Positions 46,391-58,053 of a stretch of 64,000 nt of DNA are shown here, one piece after another; the stretch's first letter is position 1, and the number at the start of each line of letters is the position of its first letter. Origin of the DNA: Sinotaia quadrata. Lineage: Eukaryota > Mollusca > Gastropoda > Architaenioglossa > Viviparidae. The stretch lies in NCBI GenBank assembly GCA_028829895.1, contig CM054183.1:20383975-20447974 (forward strand), written 5' to 3'. Below the pieces are notes generated by a model that did not search any database, had not been told where the DNA came from, and saw nothing but the letters and a program-made list of their open reading frames with translations. The position numbers and the translations under genes are program-made.

Positions 46391-48810
46391 GTAATATTGT
46401 GTACATGACTATTAGTTAGCAACTTATATTAACTAGTCAGCTTCTTTGTTTGTTTGCATAAAGATTATATTAATATTAATATTTTATTTGATATGTCTAT
46501 ATAAAAACAATTATTTATATAATATAACACAAATCAGAAACATTTATGCATAAAAAGCATAATTGTACTATTCTAATAAATACCTATTTAACTATCACTG
46601 TTGTTTGTTTTTGAAAGCGACTAGAATTCTTTTTAATGTTTGCAGAGGTTTATATGTTTTTGTATTTTAAAACAAAAAAACATAATTATTTTGTATAATT
46701 TAATAACTAATAACATTTTGAAACACATTTATCTTTCATTTCGATTTTAATCAGTTATTTACTAATTTCATTAACCATCTTATAAGGTGATAAAACAAAC
46801 CACAATTAAAATCATGCATTTTCATATTCTACATATATAAAGCAGTACTTTCAAAAGTTAATTTCTACTATGAGTGATGTAAGAAAATCTTGTGGTGCTT
46901 TTCAATTTGTTTCCACATTTTTGTTAATGTATTTAGAATTAAATCCACATGTTTTGCCCCCTCATCCTGAATATTTGTCATAACAAATTCTCACTTTGCT
47001 TTTTTCTCCTGTGTAGGACAGTTGATATGAAGGTTTCTACAGATATAAATATAGTTATTTAAAATGGTATATCATAGAATGATTTGGTAACTAAATCTTG
47101 ATTTTTGTGTAATGATACCAGAAAAGAGAAGAAGAAAAAGCACGCATCAAGTTGTCTGATGTTAAAGCTGTGGAAGGAGTCTCCTGTGGGGAATCTTTGA
47201 ACTATAAATATGGTTTTCAGGTAAATGCAGTGGAGTTATTTTTTTCATAGGAGTTTGGATCTGAAGTCAGCACATAAGGCAAAAATCATAGTTTTTCACA
47301 TTTACTTTTGAAACTTCCAGAATCACACACCGTGACAAGATGTTCACACCATGAGTGGCATATAGGAACAAAGTCCAAGTACATTTCCTACCTCATGTTC
47401 ATTTCAAGGAATACATTCATTGAGTGGAATGCCATGTGAAATCATTTTGGTTATTATTTTTCACTTAAATAAAGTGCACTTATGTTGCATATTATCAAAT
47501 CACCCTTTAAAAAAATTAATTTAACCAAATTTTAAATGTTACTCATCATAAGTAAACAAGCCTTGTTATTTCTTAGGGTGAAATAAATAGTGGAGCTGTT
47601 GGGATTTTTATGATTTTCCCGTGTAACACACTTGTTTCTCATCAAAAGTAAAAGTTTAAATCCTTCAGTGAATATTAACAATTTACCTTCTCTTTTACTT
47701 TACATGGCATTTCATGGTGTGTCCTATTTATAACTCACTAAGATGCAATAATAGCAATAGCTATCAATAACAATAATAATAATTTAAAACATGAACAATT
47801 AATACTATAACTGTTATTTAGTGTTAACATTTTGTAAAACATTGCTGAATAAATATTGAAATGAATAATTTCTTATAGTGTACTAAGAAAGTGTTTATAT
47901 CTGTGACTCTCTACAAATAAATAAAGGCCTTAAAGCTATTGGGTGAACTTTTGACCAAAGTTTTTAATGATTTGATTTATGGAATATATTATGGGATATA
48001 TCAATAGAATTCTGTATTTCCAAACAAGACCTTATCCGACTAAAATGATTATATCACATTATATCCAATTTCAATGTGCACTATAAACTCTGCACATTTT
48101 AATTCTCACAAATGTTAAATTTTCATTGTTTTAATTCAATCAAAATTAGATTTACAGTCTACCTTTTTCAGTTTACTTTTTAATTTGATGCCAGATATCA
48201 TATTGCTGACACATATCGTACATCATATTCTAATGTAAATCTATTTGATTTTCATTCAATATCAGTCACTGATTTTATCTTACTATATTTGATCCTGGGT
48301 GATTCATGTAAAGTAAAATTAGAATTTTCTAGGTACCAGTGGGGTGTAATACCATAGATGTTGAATTACAAGGTCATCAGTCTAAAATGTAAACTGAGTC
48401 TAAGGACCTAATACAATCTCTATTCATAGAGCTAATAAAGAAATTATTCAATTCCTTTGATAAGAGCTTTTGATATTGTAGATTGATAAATATATATTAA
48501 CATGAAAAGTAATAAATCTGTCTATATTGTAATCTGTTTGTATATTTACACCACAGGTGGCCTATGAAGAAGATGGAATTCCTTTCATTCTTTATGTCTT
48601 TGCAGCCAACGAAAACCAATGTACTGAATGGATTAGTGCCATTAGGGGAGGTAATATTGTGTCGTACTATTGATGTTGATGTATGCGTTTATTATATTTT
48701 AGTATTATTATTTATTTATAATGTATTGTTATATTTACTTATTATTTAGTGGCACTATTGTGCTTTATTAAAAAAATATATAATATATGCTATTAATTTG
48801 CTTGATAGCA

Positions 48811-48908
<98 letters not shown>

Positions 48909-51900
48909 AGAGAGAGTACATAAAAATGTAAAGTTTTGCTTACAAATTTTATTTCTTTTACAAATGAAAAATTACATTAAAAAAAATTTTGATAAAATTA
49001 AGATAATATACACCTTTATCCACAAAAAATTGTATTTTGTCATAATTAAAGCAAATCATCTACAGTATAGATATTCATTTCATACCCGAGAACTTTAGAA
49101 ATATTTCAGTTTATGAGGTTTGCATAGCATATAGATTACCATTTAGTGTATAAATTTAGGATTACTGGTGAGCTCCCTAATGGGTTTGTGTGATATTACA
49201 TAGTCTATCTTGATTTTAGGCACTAAGGTACGCAACAGAGAATCCATTAAAATGTCCAGTACTTTTTTTTACTTAAGCCTGCACAAACCCTTAACCATTA
49301 CAATTTTATTAGATAAATAGATAATTCAATTTAATTCTGTTTTATGCTTTTAAGAGGCAGTGATGAATGGAGCTGATCTTTCCACCAACTATCATCCAGC
49401 TATATGGAATAAAAAAACTGGATTCGCTTGTTGTGGTGCTTCCAGTCAGGGTGATGATGGTTGTGTGCCAGTAAGTGCACATTCATTACCTGGTAAGCAC
49501 AATTTTTAGTTTTGCCACAATGGTTATATATGACTTGGTTTAACCATAAATTGCCTGTAAATATCCAATAAAAGTATACTGGCTTGGATAATCTCAATTT
49601 ATGTTTTTTATTAAACAAAAAAATATATTAAAAAATATACACTGTAGAAATATTTTTTTCAAAATTTATCATGTTTTTAAAAAAAATATAGTACACTGGT
49701 GATTATTGTTATTATGCAAGAATTCAAAACCTGATAAAGGGAGATAATGCATTGGGGGGGGGGGAATAAATAAATCTAGATCCATCATCTCCCTTCTTCA
49801 TCTTATATTTCTCCAAAATCCTTACTACTCCCCATGTGCAAAATTGGAAAATGTTGAAAGGGGGAGTTGAGCAGGAAAGAAAAGGAGTTTAATCAGCACT
49901 AATAGTGGAATGGTGGTGAGGAGGCCTAGAAAGAGTCTCTTATTTCAAAATAATAAAAAGTTTATAACAAATATACTTTTAACCCATACTAGAATCAGTC
50001 ACACTTCCCATATAATATATTTTTTAAAATATATTTTTATTTAATATTTTTAAGTTTTAACTTTCTCAGTTACAGAAAGAGTAACTAAGAAATCACCTGC
50101 GTATCTTTTCCTTCCAAATACATTTGCAGAAAGGAGAAATAAAAACAAAGCAAATAAAAATACAGGGATAAATTTCCCAATAGAATAATTAATTTGAAAA
50201 AATAATTAATACAGGAAATAAAGCTAAAATAACATTACTCGTTCCTAAAATAAGTATAGAGGATTGGTTAACAAAACTATATTGAAAAACATTTTCAGAC
50301 AGGTTTTCCCCTGGCAAACTCACTGGGCATATTGCTGCCATGGGCTGCAAGACTGCAAACACAGTGACTAAAGTAAAAGAACACATAAATACAATATGGA
50401 TTGAGTCTTGTGATATCTAGATGTGCTGGGGAAAAAAGTCAGTTATGTCAATGAATGCCAGGGGCAAGCATGATAAATGTGTAAGAAACTACACATAAAC
50501 TAAGGCCTGGTGAACCTAGGTTTAGAATCCCCTCCCCAAGTCTCTTTCCCAGCACAGGCCCTTTCTGTCTTTTCAAGGAAACAATCCTCTTCCCCTACTC
50601 TCCCAAGTGCATATGCATAAAAACAGTGAACACTGGAAATGGACATTATGCAGAATTGTATCTTTCATTCAGATTAATGGATTTATGCTCACTGAATTTA
50701 CTCTTCATTACTCCATCTGATCTTAAAATATTTTTTACATTAAATTGTAGTTTCTCAATCATATATTTTAAAGAACTTTATTAAACATTTCTTATGTTTA
50801 TCTTTTAAATATTTATAATGCATTAAGACTTTATACATCAACTAACTTTCACCTCTGGTTTGAATTTAACAAAATTAATTAATTCTATTAGAAATTAGAT
50901 CTCGACTGGAATCCAAGACATCTAAGAATGGTGAGCTACTCATGGACATGATGAGCAAGAGGGCACAGGGAAAGAGTTTTTTCTTTGGTACATTAAACTA
51001 CAAGGAACGTGTCTTTGTGCTTGATTCCTGCTGTCTGAGATACTTTTTAGGAAATCTTCAGGTGTGGGATTTATTATAAATACATTTTAATACTTTAATA
51101 AGTAGTTGTTGTAAATCTGTATAAAGACAGACAAAAATTATCTCCAGTACTGCATTGTTACAATTCGTTTTACAATCCAGATTATGGCCAGTACCTTGTA
51201 GGTCAGCACAATAAGATTATAAGACTATGGGACTGTTGCTTTTTGAAAAGCCTAGTAGAGAACTGTCTGTTGCTGAAATAGGGTTCAGATCATTGTGATT
51301 TGTTTTCAACCCATTCCCGATTATATCTGCTCCCTCTTCCCTCATAGACCCTCCCCCTCCTCCCCCATTATACCAACCTCTCTCATAATATCTACCACCA
51401 TAATACCCACCCCATCCTCCCCAAACCTACTATTTTTTTAACTTTGCCATCTCTTGCCAACTTGGGGGGTTTTATGCTTGACTTAAACTGGTTCATTTGA
51501 TCTTATTTTTTTAATGCTCTATTAACTTACACAGCCAAACATTTACAGTTTTATATATATATTTATTTATATACAAGTAATAACAAATAAATGTGCTATC
51601 AGCAGTGCAGATTTATGTGAAATAATGGATGGATGGATGGAAAATCTGTGATGTGTATGAGAGTGTGTGGTGTTTGTGGTTTTAATTATATTATTATTTA
51701 TTTCAGAAAAGGGGAGATGAAAAATGCAAGATTTTGCTGTCAAACATACTGGGTGTGGAGGAAGTGAAAGAAGGGCTTTTAAATATGAAAAAAAATGCAT
51801 TTCAAGTTAATACACTTTTTGGTTGCATCTTATTTGAATTGTGTCTGTATGAACATTTTAAACAAAAAATATATGGTTATATTTTGATGATGATATATAT

Positions 51901-54900
51901 ATATTTGGTATGTTGAAAGATTCTTTTAATTTTTAAGCATATATTATGTAATAGAAACATTTTTTCTTTACTTTTATTAATTTTACTGAATGAATCTATG
52001 AAAATTTCCATACAAAATTTTAATGGTAACTAACTAAAACTGAAATATTATAAACTAGAACTTTCCTCATGGGATATATTTATATTTTCTCCTTTTATAA
52101 AGCTGCACTGTAAAATAGAGACCACAACTAAGAAAATTAATATTATAAATTCTTATATGATTGATTATAAGAAATGTTGGTTTATTTAATTATCCAAGGT
52201 CAAAAGGCTGCAATTTAAAGATTGAAGAACCAGTAAGTCTACCTTAGTTCACTTTCTCATTTTCAGATTTTCTTTTAAAATATTTTGATTAAATTGAAAG
52301 TTACCGTTTCTTTATCTTTTGTGTTACAGTTCTTTGGTTATCTGTGAGTCTACATAAAATAACAAAGTTAAAGTTAGATTTTAAGATACGAAATTAAAGT
52401 GCAGTTTAAATCATAATGTCTGAAACATACTGTTTTATATTGTTCTAATTATATATGTATCCACTTATGTAGTAAGCACATCTTTTATTGTAATTTATGT
52501 TGATTTTATTCATCTTTATTTAACCATTATTATGAAGTTCCTCATCTTTTCAAAATATCTGTTGTCAGTATGTGTATATATGTGTGATTTTTTAAGTCAC
52601 CAAATACATTATGATGACTGTTTTCAGTATTCAACAAAAAATAATCATTGTAAATATTTGATAAAGGTTTTTGCAAAAACTTTAACTAAAATAATTTTCT
52701 TTTAAAATTTGATGAAAGCTACTCAATCATTTATTTTTCTGCAATATTACTTTATTGTTTTAGGTCACAATAAAATTATGATAATTCAGTTTGGGATTTT
52801 GTTTAGTTTAGTCCTGTTTATTTAGGAACGCTCACTTTTCAATTTTTTTGATTACTTTAAAAAAAATAATAAATAAAAAATATTTCCTTTAGCAGTTTTC
52901 AGTTAACTCAGGATTAAGAAAAAAATATCCTGGAAATGTTAGTATATCTCAGGAAGGAGGTAACACTTCATCAATCATAAATGATGAGTATAGACAAGGA
53001 AAACAAAAATTTTACTTAGGACTGTGTTGTTGTTTCTTTTATAATATAACTTCTTGTTATGAATTTTGGGGATCAGAATTTAGTGTTTAATATGCTTTTA
53101 AAAGAGAAAGATAAAAATGCTAAATGTATAATGTTTGAATTTGGTTGAAATGTTTTGAATTTTGCAAGGAAATATGTAAGCAATAATCAGTATCACTTTG
53201 ATAACTAGTATATAAAAATAACAGTGAGCTGAGATTTGAAGTTCACACTAACATACCAGATAATAATGAATAGGAACTTTTTAAAACTCCAAGTCCTGTA
53301 TATTTAGCCCTATTCTATTGCAAAATGTAAAAAAGAAATTTAAATACAAAATATTAATATATATAATTTTAAACAGCTTTAAAAAGGCTTCAAAGTCAAA
53401 AACAGCACCATAAATTTGCTCATAAAACAGCTGAGAAATAGCACATATGCATGTGTATGTAGGTCTGCAAGTTGGAATACAATTAACCTAATTTACTGTA
53501 AGGTTATTTGGGAATGTCTTTTTTTATGCTTGACTTCAAAATGTTCCTATTTAAAAGAATTACTATATCATATTTCTCTCCTTGGTGAAAAAAGTATTTT
53601 TGCATATATTACCATAATCAGTCAGCTGTTAAGGCTAAATCAAATTTTATTTCAAATGTTAATCTGTTTGATATTTTTTAAATTGCATTTGAAATAATAC
53701 AATGAAAAACTGTTCTTTCCTTCTTTTTCCACTGTTTCACACTTGTGTGTAGGTGATATATGAAGACAGTAATGAAAAATGTATCCTATACATCGTGGCT
53801 CGGTCTGCTAATATGCAGCAAGCTTGGATACAAGCTATACGAAAAGGTATCCATTTTCAAAAATTGCTGCAGTTTAATATTTGCACTTATTATGGTATAA
53901 CTGTTTGTAGTGATTTTGTAATCTTTTTCGGTCCCATTAGGCTTGATATAGAGAAAATAGCACTTATGCACTCACCAGGGACTACTCTTTTACTTATTCA
54001 TCAGCTTTCTCGGAAGCTTATACTTAAATTGGTATTATTATAATAGGTTTTTTTTTGTTTATATTAATTAAACATAAATTGATTTTTGAAATTAATTAAA
54101 GTTTGAAAGGCAATAACCTGTTTGACTTGTAAGGATCGTATTATTTTTTATCATTCTTTTGACCGTTTCATATATTTGTTTTTCATCAGTTCATCTTTTT
54201 CAAGAAGTGAATATTATATAGTCATATCATACTCTCATTTTAAGTAACTGTGCACTGTTCTTATATTTCCTTGAACTATTCACATATAATTCAGTTGCTA
54301 AAATGGGTGCATGATTTTTTTTAATCAACACAGGAGCAAAAATGAATTGTGCTCGTTTAATGTCTGTATATCACCCTGGAATATGGATCAAGAGTATGGG
54401 AAAATATAACTGCTGTTACAACATTGACAACACAGACCCAGGATGCCAGCCTGTTACACTTGATCTTGCTGGTGAGCAAACATGGCTTCGGTTTTGTTGT
54501 ATTTTGTAAAATTATTTTAATGGATTCATCCAGTACATACATTATTTATTATTTTGTTAAAATTATGAGTTTTTATAAATATACACAGGATCTTGCTCAT
54601 CTAGAGTGAAGTTATGTTGCACTGGAAAGTCTATTGTTATTTTCAGTCTATCTGAACTGTTATCTTGATTACATTTTCCCCTTAAATTGCACAAGTTTAA
54701 GTTAGAACAGTGCTTTATGACCATCATAGTTAAGATAAACTGCAATTCATTCATTCTTATGGTATTATTGTCTCTCTTGCACTTAATTTCCCCCCATTTT
54801 ATTTTTTCCTCATACAATCATAGAAGTCACCAAACAAATTTGTGGTTATAAATCCTAGCCTCTGTCAGACTCTTTGGGTGTAGAGCAGAATGCTTAAAAT

Positions 54901-57900
54901 GTCTGATTATATTTTGTTGGCAATGATTTTAGTGCAATGAAATATTTTAAACAAACATCAAATGGTTGCTGTAAATTTAATGACCACATTACTGAAGCAT
55001 GTTCTAGGAATGACTTACATGGCAACGATAAAATTTTTTACTACTAGAAATTAGAAATGTTCTTTGCATTTTAATGTACCAAAGGTGATCTTTTGTAAAT
55101 ATTTGGCACTATTCTTTTCTAAAATGTGTGTTCTCAAATCAGAATATGTTCTTATATTGCAGTGTGTTCTCAAGCTGTAGTCTGTGTATGTGTTCAGAAA
55201 CTGCATATATATCCAAAATGCCTTAATTGGTACACTTATACATGTTATCTGCTCAATTTAAAGCTTATACAGTATCACCTCAACGGTCAGGGTCCAGTAG
55301 AGAAGTCAAGGTTGGAATGCTGAGGAAGAGATCTCAAAACAAGAGTGTTTTTATTGCTTTTAAGACATACACAAAACGAGTGTTTGTACTTACCAGGACC
55401 TCACTGAGATATTTTACTGGTACTTTGCAGGTAAGATTTAAAATATTCATTTATTAAACCTGTGTTATTTTTTAAATATTTACAAAATATAATGTATCTG
55501 TTTTCAAATAAAATATTTCTAAGGGCTGTTCTTATGGTTACAGAAGTATATTTATTTTCTTTTTTAAATACTCTGGAATCTAGACATTATTTTTTTTGCT
55601 GGTGGTGGGGAAGTGGAATCTCAATCAGCAAGACCGCAGTTAAGAAATATTTTTGTCTTTTTCAGCATATTTCATATTTTTAAATTAACAATAATTATCC
55701 CCAAATGTGCCATTTAAGAATGTACAAGCAATGTAATAAAGCCTGCAGATATTACAGCAATTGTAGCTTTATCTGAGGTTCTTATTTTGCAGTGTGACAA
55801 CAATTCTAGATGTTCAGATTAAATCTATTTTAAGTAACAGCCAGGAGACTTAAATAATCAGATCACACATTTCTAATAGAATTACAAAATTTCATAAGAC
55901 AAACTGTGTTTGTGCATGCAGGCCTGCATGTGGGCAGAGTTGGGAAAGTGCATTTATCAGTTTTACTACTAGATATTTGATGTGTCCTTTATTCGCTGTC
56001 AGTCTGTGGGTTGAAAATGAAGATGATTGAGATGATTCTTGTCAAGAATAGTTTAACCCTATAAATTCACTTTCTATTTAAAAAAAAAAAAACCAACAAC
56101 AATTCAATTCATACATACATTGTTTTCTTCAGATGAGTTAGAGAGTTGGTTTACTTCTGATTAGTAAGTTGTTTTCTGTGTCATATATGCTTAAAGATAA
56201 GTTGCTAAAGTGACTTAAGAGTTAATCTTTGTTACTGTGTTCCTCTGTCACAAGGAACGAGGAATGGAGAAAGGAGTCATAGCACTGTCCAGCATCATCA
56301 TGATAGCTGCTGTCGAGGATGGTGCTCTGGATGGACACAGGCATGTGTTTCAGGTATCAGATTAAAGTACTAAATTTTATTTTCTTTGGTTACTTTGTAA
56401 CAGTTCATGAAATAAATTAATATAACCTGAGCTTGGTTTCAGAGGTTTGAAACATTTTGTTAATGACTAGACTTGCTGCATTTTTTCAGTTTTGAATCAT
56501 TGAAATTCAAGAAAACAGTTTGACATAGCCACATAAACATGCACTGCTACCTTTTAGATTTGTTGCAAAGATAGACATTAGAGATTTTTATATTTTACTA
56601 TTAGAGTACTTCACTAAAAAATTTTTAAATGGATGTTCATGTGTCATATATATATATATTTAAATGGATGTTCATGTGTCATATATATATATATATTTAA
56701 ATGGATGTTCATGTGTCATATATATATATATATATATTGCATGCTGTGTGTTGCAGGTTTCATATATTGATAATAATAATTTATTCCTGCTCTACATGGT
56801 AGCCAAAAAGTCTCAAGAATGCCAGAGTTGGATAAGTGCTATAGCAGCAGGTATATTATACATGGTTTATTGTTTCCAAAACCACATTCAACCTAGTTCA
56901 ATACTGTGACCCAGTTACAAAGATATCATATACATTCTTGTAATTTGAGCCCAGTTTGTTAAGACAGTAGTTATAATAAGAAAATATAGTTAATATAATA
57001 TAGGTAAGATAAGATAGTTAGTAAAAGATAATTTTAAATATTTACCTTCAGGCCAAACAATACCACAGAATTCATAGGTTCCTTGCCTATAAACATTGTC
57101 AGCCTTTTGACAAGTATCATTTGTACCTCTGCAAAAAGTGATTTAAGTGTAGAATATATATTATCTCTTGTAAATTTCTTTAGTAGATGATACCACAGCA
57201 GTCATTCTGTTTTTCTTCATGAAAACCCTCCTGAATAATATTAAGAGAGAATGTTGAAACTGTTTAGTTATTTTTGTAACTTATAGTAAATGCTCACATA
57301 CATATATGTTGGATTTGGATGGGGAAAATATGAGAATAAAAGGATGTTATTTTTAAAAAAAAATAAATTAAATGACTTATTCTTCAACATTTAATTTCTA
57401 AAACTCAGTGAGCAATTTCATGTGATAGTTCATGTAAAACTAAGTAAACATTTTCAAATGACAGTTATTTCAAAGAGACCATTAAAAAAATTTTGGATAA
57501 CTTAAAATGTGGACACATCTTATTAACCAAACAAGTGCTAGCAACATATTTACAAACTGACTGCCATTTGTACAGCACAATGTGATTTTACTGGCAGTTC
57601 CAATATACACATGGTGTAGTCTTGTCAAACTGCTATATTTAGGACCAGTCAGAATTTAAATGCAAAATCAAATAAATCTTTTATATAGAAGTTTACATTT
57701 TTTTCTCTCTCACACACAGAGGCTTGGAAAGCAGGTTCTGTGTTACAAGATCATTACCATAAGGGCGTTTGGACCAAGCATCTGGGAAAGTTCTCATGTT
57801 GTGGTGCTATTGCTCGGGATGCATTAGGCTGTGTTTATAATGACCCTAAACAGATCATGACCTCCACTAGTCCTTCACAAATACAGCATCAAGGATCTTC

Positions 57901-57952
57901 CTCTTCAATATTTTCATCATCTTCATCATCATCATCTGAAAAGTCAGCATGA
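46232..57952 (+). CDS. Protein with three tandem PH-BTK modules (Tec-type), no catalytic domain
   Basis: Twelve exons join in frame to about 518 residues from the ATG at 46232 (A at -3, G at +4) to the TGA at 57950-57952. Each module has a PH domain of about 105 residues with a basic first loop (KKSQGK, SKRAQGK, RKRSQNK), an arginine in the second strand (YKERVFVL twice, YTKRVFVL) and the C-terminal-helix tryptophan (EWISAIR, AWIQAIR, SWISAIA). A BTK zinc motif follows: H131-CC143/144-C154, H298-CC311/312-C322 and H455-CC468/469-C479. Known: PH-BTK units occur once in Tec kinases and in RASA2/3 and bind PIP3 or related inositides. The wording here (YHPGIW, FQV, LYV.A) is closest to Tec kinases such as Btk29A. 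No SH3, SH2, kinase or RasGAP part follows, and the protein ends in a Ser-rich tail (about 500-518). Inference: a multivalent phosphoinositide-binding adaptor or membrane-targeting protein. An upstream exon exists; if coding, the protein is longer. Confidence 0.88.
47122..47220 (+). CDS. PH-BTK module 1, exon 2 (99 nt)
   Basis: 33 codons between acceptor ACCAG and donor GTAAAT, phase 0 at both ends. It encodes KREEEKARIKLSDVKAVEG and ends YGFQ. Confidence 0.88.
48557..48650 (+). CDS. PH-BTK module 1, exon 3 (94 nt)
   Basis: Acceptor CCACAG, donor GTAATA, phase 0 to phase 1. It holds the last strands and the conserved tryptophan in EWISAIR. Confidence 0.88.
48813..48903. repeat. (TG)n microsatellite in a PH-BTK intron
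   Basis: About 90 bp of TG, followed by GTATGTGAGAGAGAG. Confidence 0.97.
49355..49492 (+). CDS. PH-BTK module 1, exon 4: first BTK zinc motif (138 nt)
   Basis: Acceptor TTTTAAG, donor GTAAGC at 49493, phase 1 to 1. It encodes YHPAIW...ACC...GC. An earlier GTAAGT at 49471 could be an alternative donor, but the 138-nt form matches module 2. Confidence 0.87.
50892..51061 (+). CDS. PH-BTK module 2, exon 1 (170 nt)
   Basis: Acceptor CTATTAG, donor GTGTGG, phase 1 to 0. It encodes SKRAQGKSFFFGTLNYKERV and a repeat of the module 1 layout. Confidence 0.87.
51707..51805 (+). CDS. PH-BTK module 2, exon 2 (99 nt)
   Basis: Acceptor TTTCAG, donor CAA|GTTAAT. The donor is weak, but size, phase and the ending AFQ match module 1 exon 2. 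Reading through the donor leads to a stop within about 40 codons. Confidence 0.82.
53753..53846 (+). CDS. PH-BTK module 2, exon 3 (94 nt)
   Basis: Acceptor GTGTAG, donor GTATCC. It encodes VIYEDSNEKCILYIVARSAN and AWIQAIR. Confidence 0.88.
54334..54471 (+). CDS. PH-BTK module 2, exon 4: second BTK zinc motif (138 nt)
   Basis: Acceptor ACACAG, donor GTGAGC, phase 1 to 1. It encodes YHPGIW...NCC...GC. Confidence 0.88.
55291..55430 (+). CDS. PH-BTK module 3, exon 1 (140 nt)
   Basis: Acceptor GGTCAG, donor GTAAGA, phase 1 to 0. It encodes GMLRKRSQNK and YTKRVFVL. Confidence 0.88.
56255..56353 (+). CDS. PH-BTK module 3, exon 2 (99 nt)
   Basis: Acceptor TCACAAG, donor GTATCA. 33 codons ending HVFQ, the same size and phase as its two counterparts. 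Confidence 0.88.
56627..56738. repeat. TTTAAATGGATGTTCATGTG tandem repeat, 3 copies
   Basis: Each copy is followed by a TATATA run that grows in length from the first copy to the third. It ends about 20 bases before the exon at 56757. Confidence 0.92.
56757..56850 (+). CDS. PH-BTK module 3, exon 3 (94 nt)
   Basis: Acceptor TTGCAG directly after a TA-rich tandem repeat, donor GTATAT. It encodes LLYMVAKKSQECQSWISAIA. Confidence 0.88.
57720..57952 (+). CDS. PH-BTK module 3, exon 4: third BTK zinc motif, Ser-rich tail and stop
   Basis: Acceptor CACACAG ends at 57719. It encodes YHKGVW...SCC...GC, a short linker and a serine-rich tail, then TGA at 57950. It is terminal, unlike the 138-nt counterparts. 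Confidence 0.88.
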
Positions 57953-58053
57953 TTTTAGTGGTCTGTATATTTTCCCCTGTGCCAGGATCTTCCTCTTCAA
58001 TATTTTCATCATCTTATCATCATCTGAAAAGTCAACACGATTTTGGTGGTCTG
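57891..58053. repeat. Tandem duplication spanning the PH-BTK stop codon
   Basis: GGATCTTCCTCTTCAATATT and the following Ser-codon run to GGTGGTCTGT or GTGGTCTGT occur at 57893 and again at 57986 (about 93 bp apart). The first copy encodes the Ser-rich tail and contains the stop; the second lies in the 3' UTR. Confidence 0.9.

Larger units (their letters stand above)
46391..57719 (+). other. Introns of the PH-BTK gene
   Basis: Eleven AT-rich introns of about 0.4-1.9 kb. They contain a (TG)n run at 48813-48903, a G-run near 49755, a C-rich tract at about 51320-51430 and a TA-rich tandem repeat at 56627-56738. I saw no other genes in them. Confidence 0.7.

Noticed and set aside
46232..57952. 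Interpretation as a truncated Tec kinase
   Set aside because: Three complete PH-BTK blocks and a proper terminal exon with stop argue for a distinct gene. No SH3, SH2 or kinase remnants are seen up to 64 kb.
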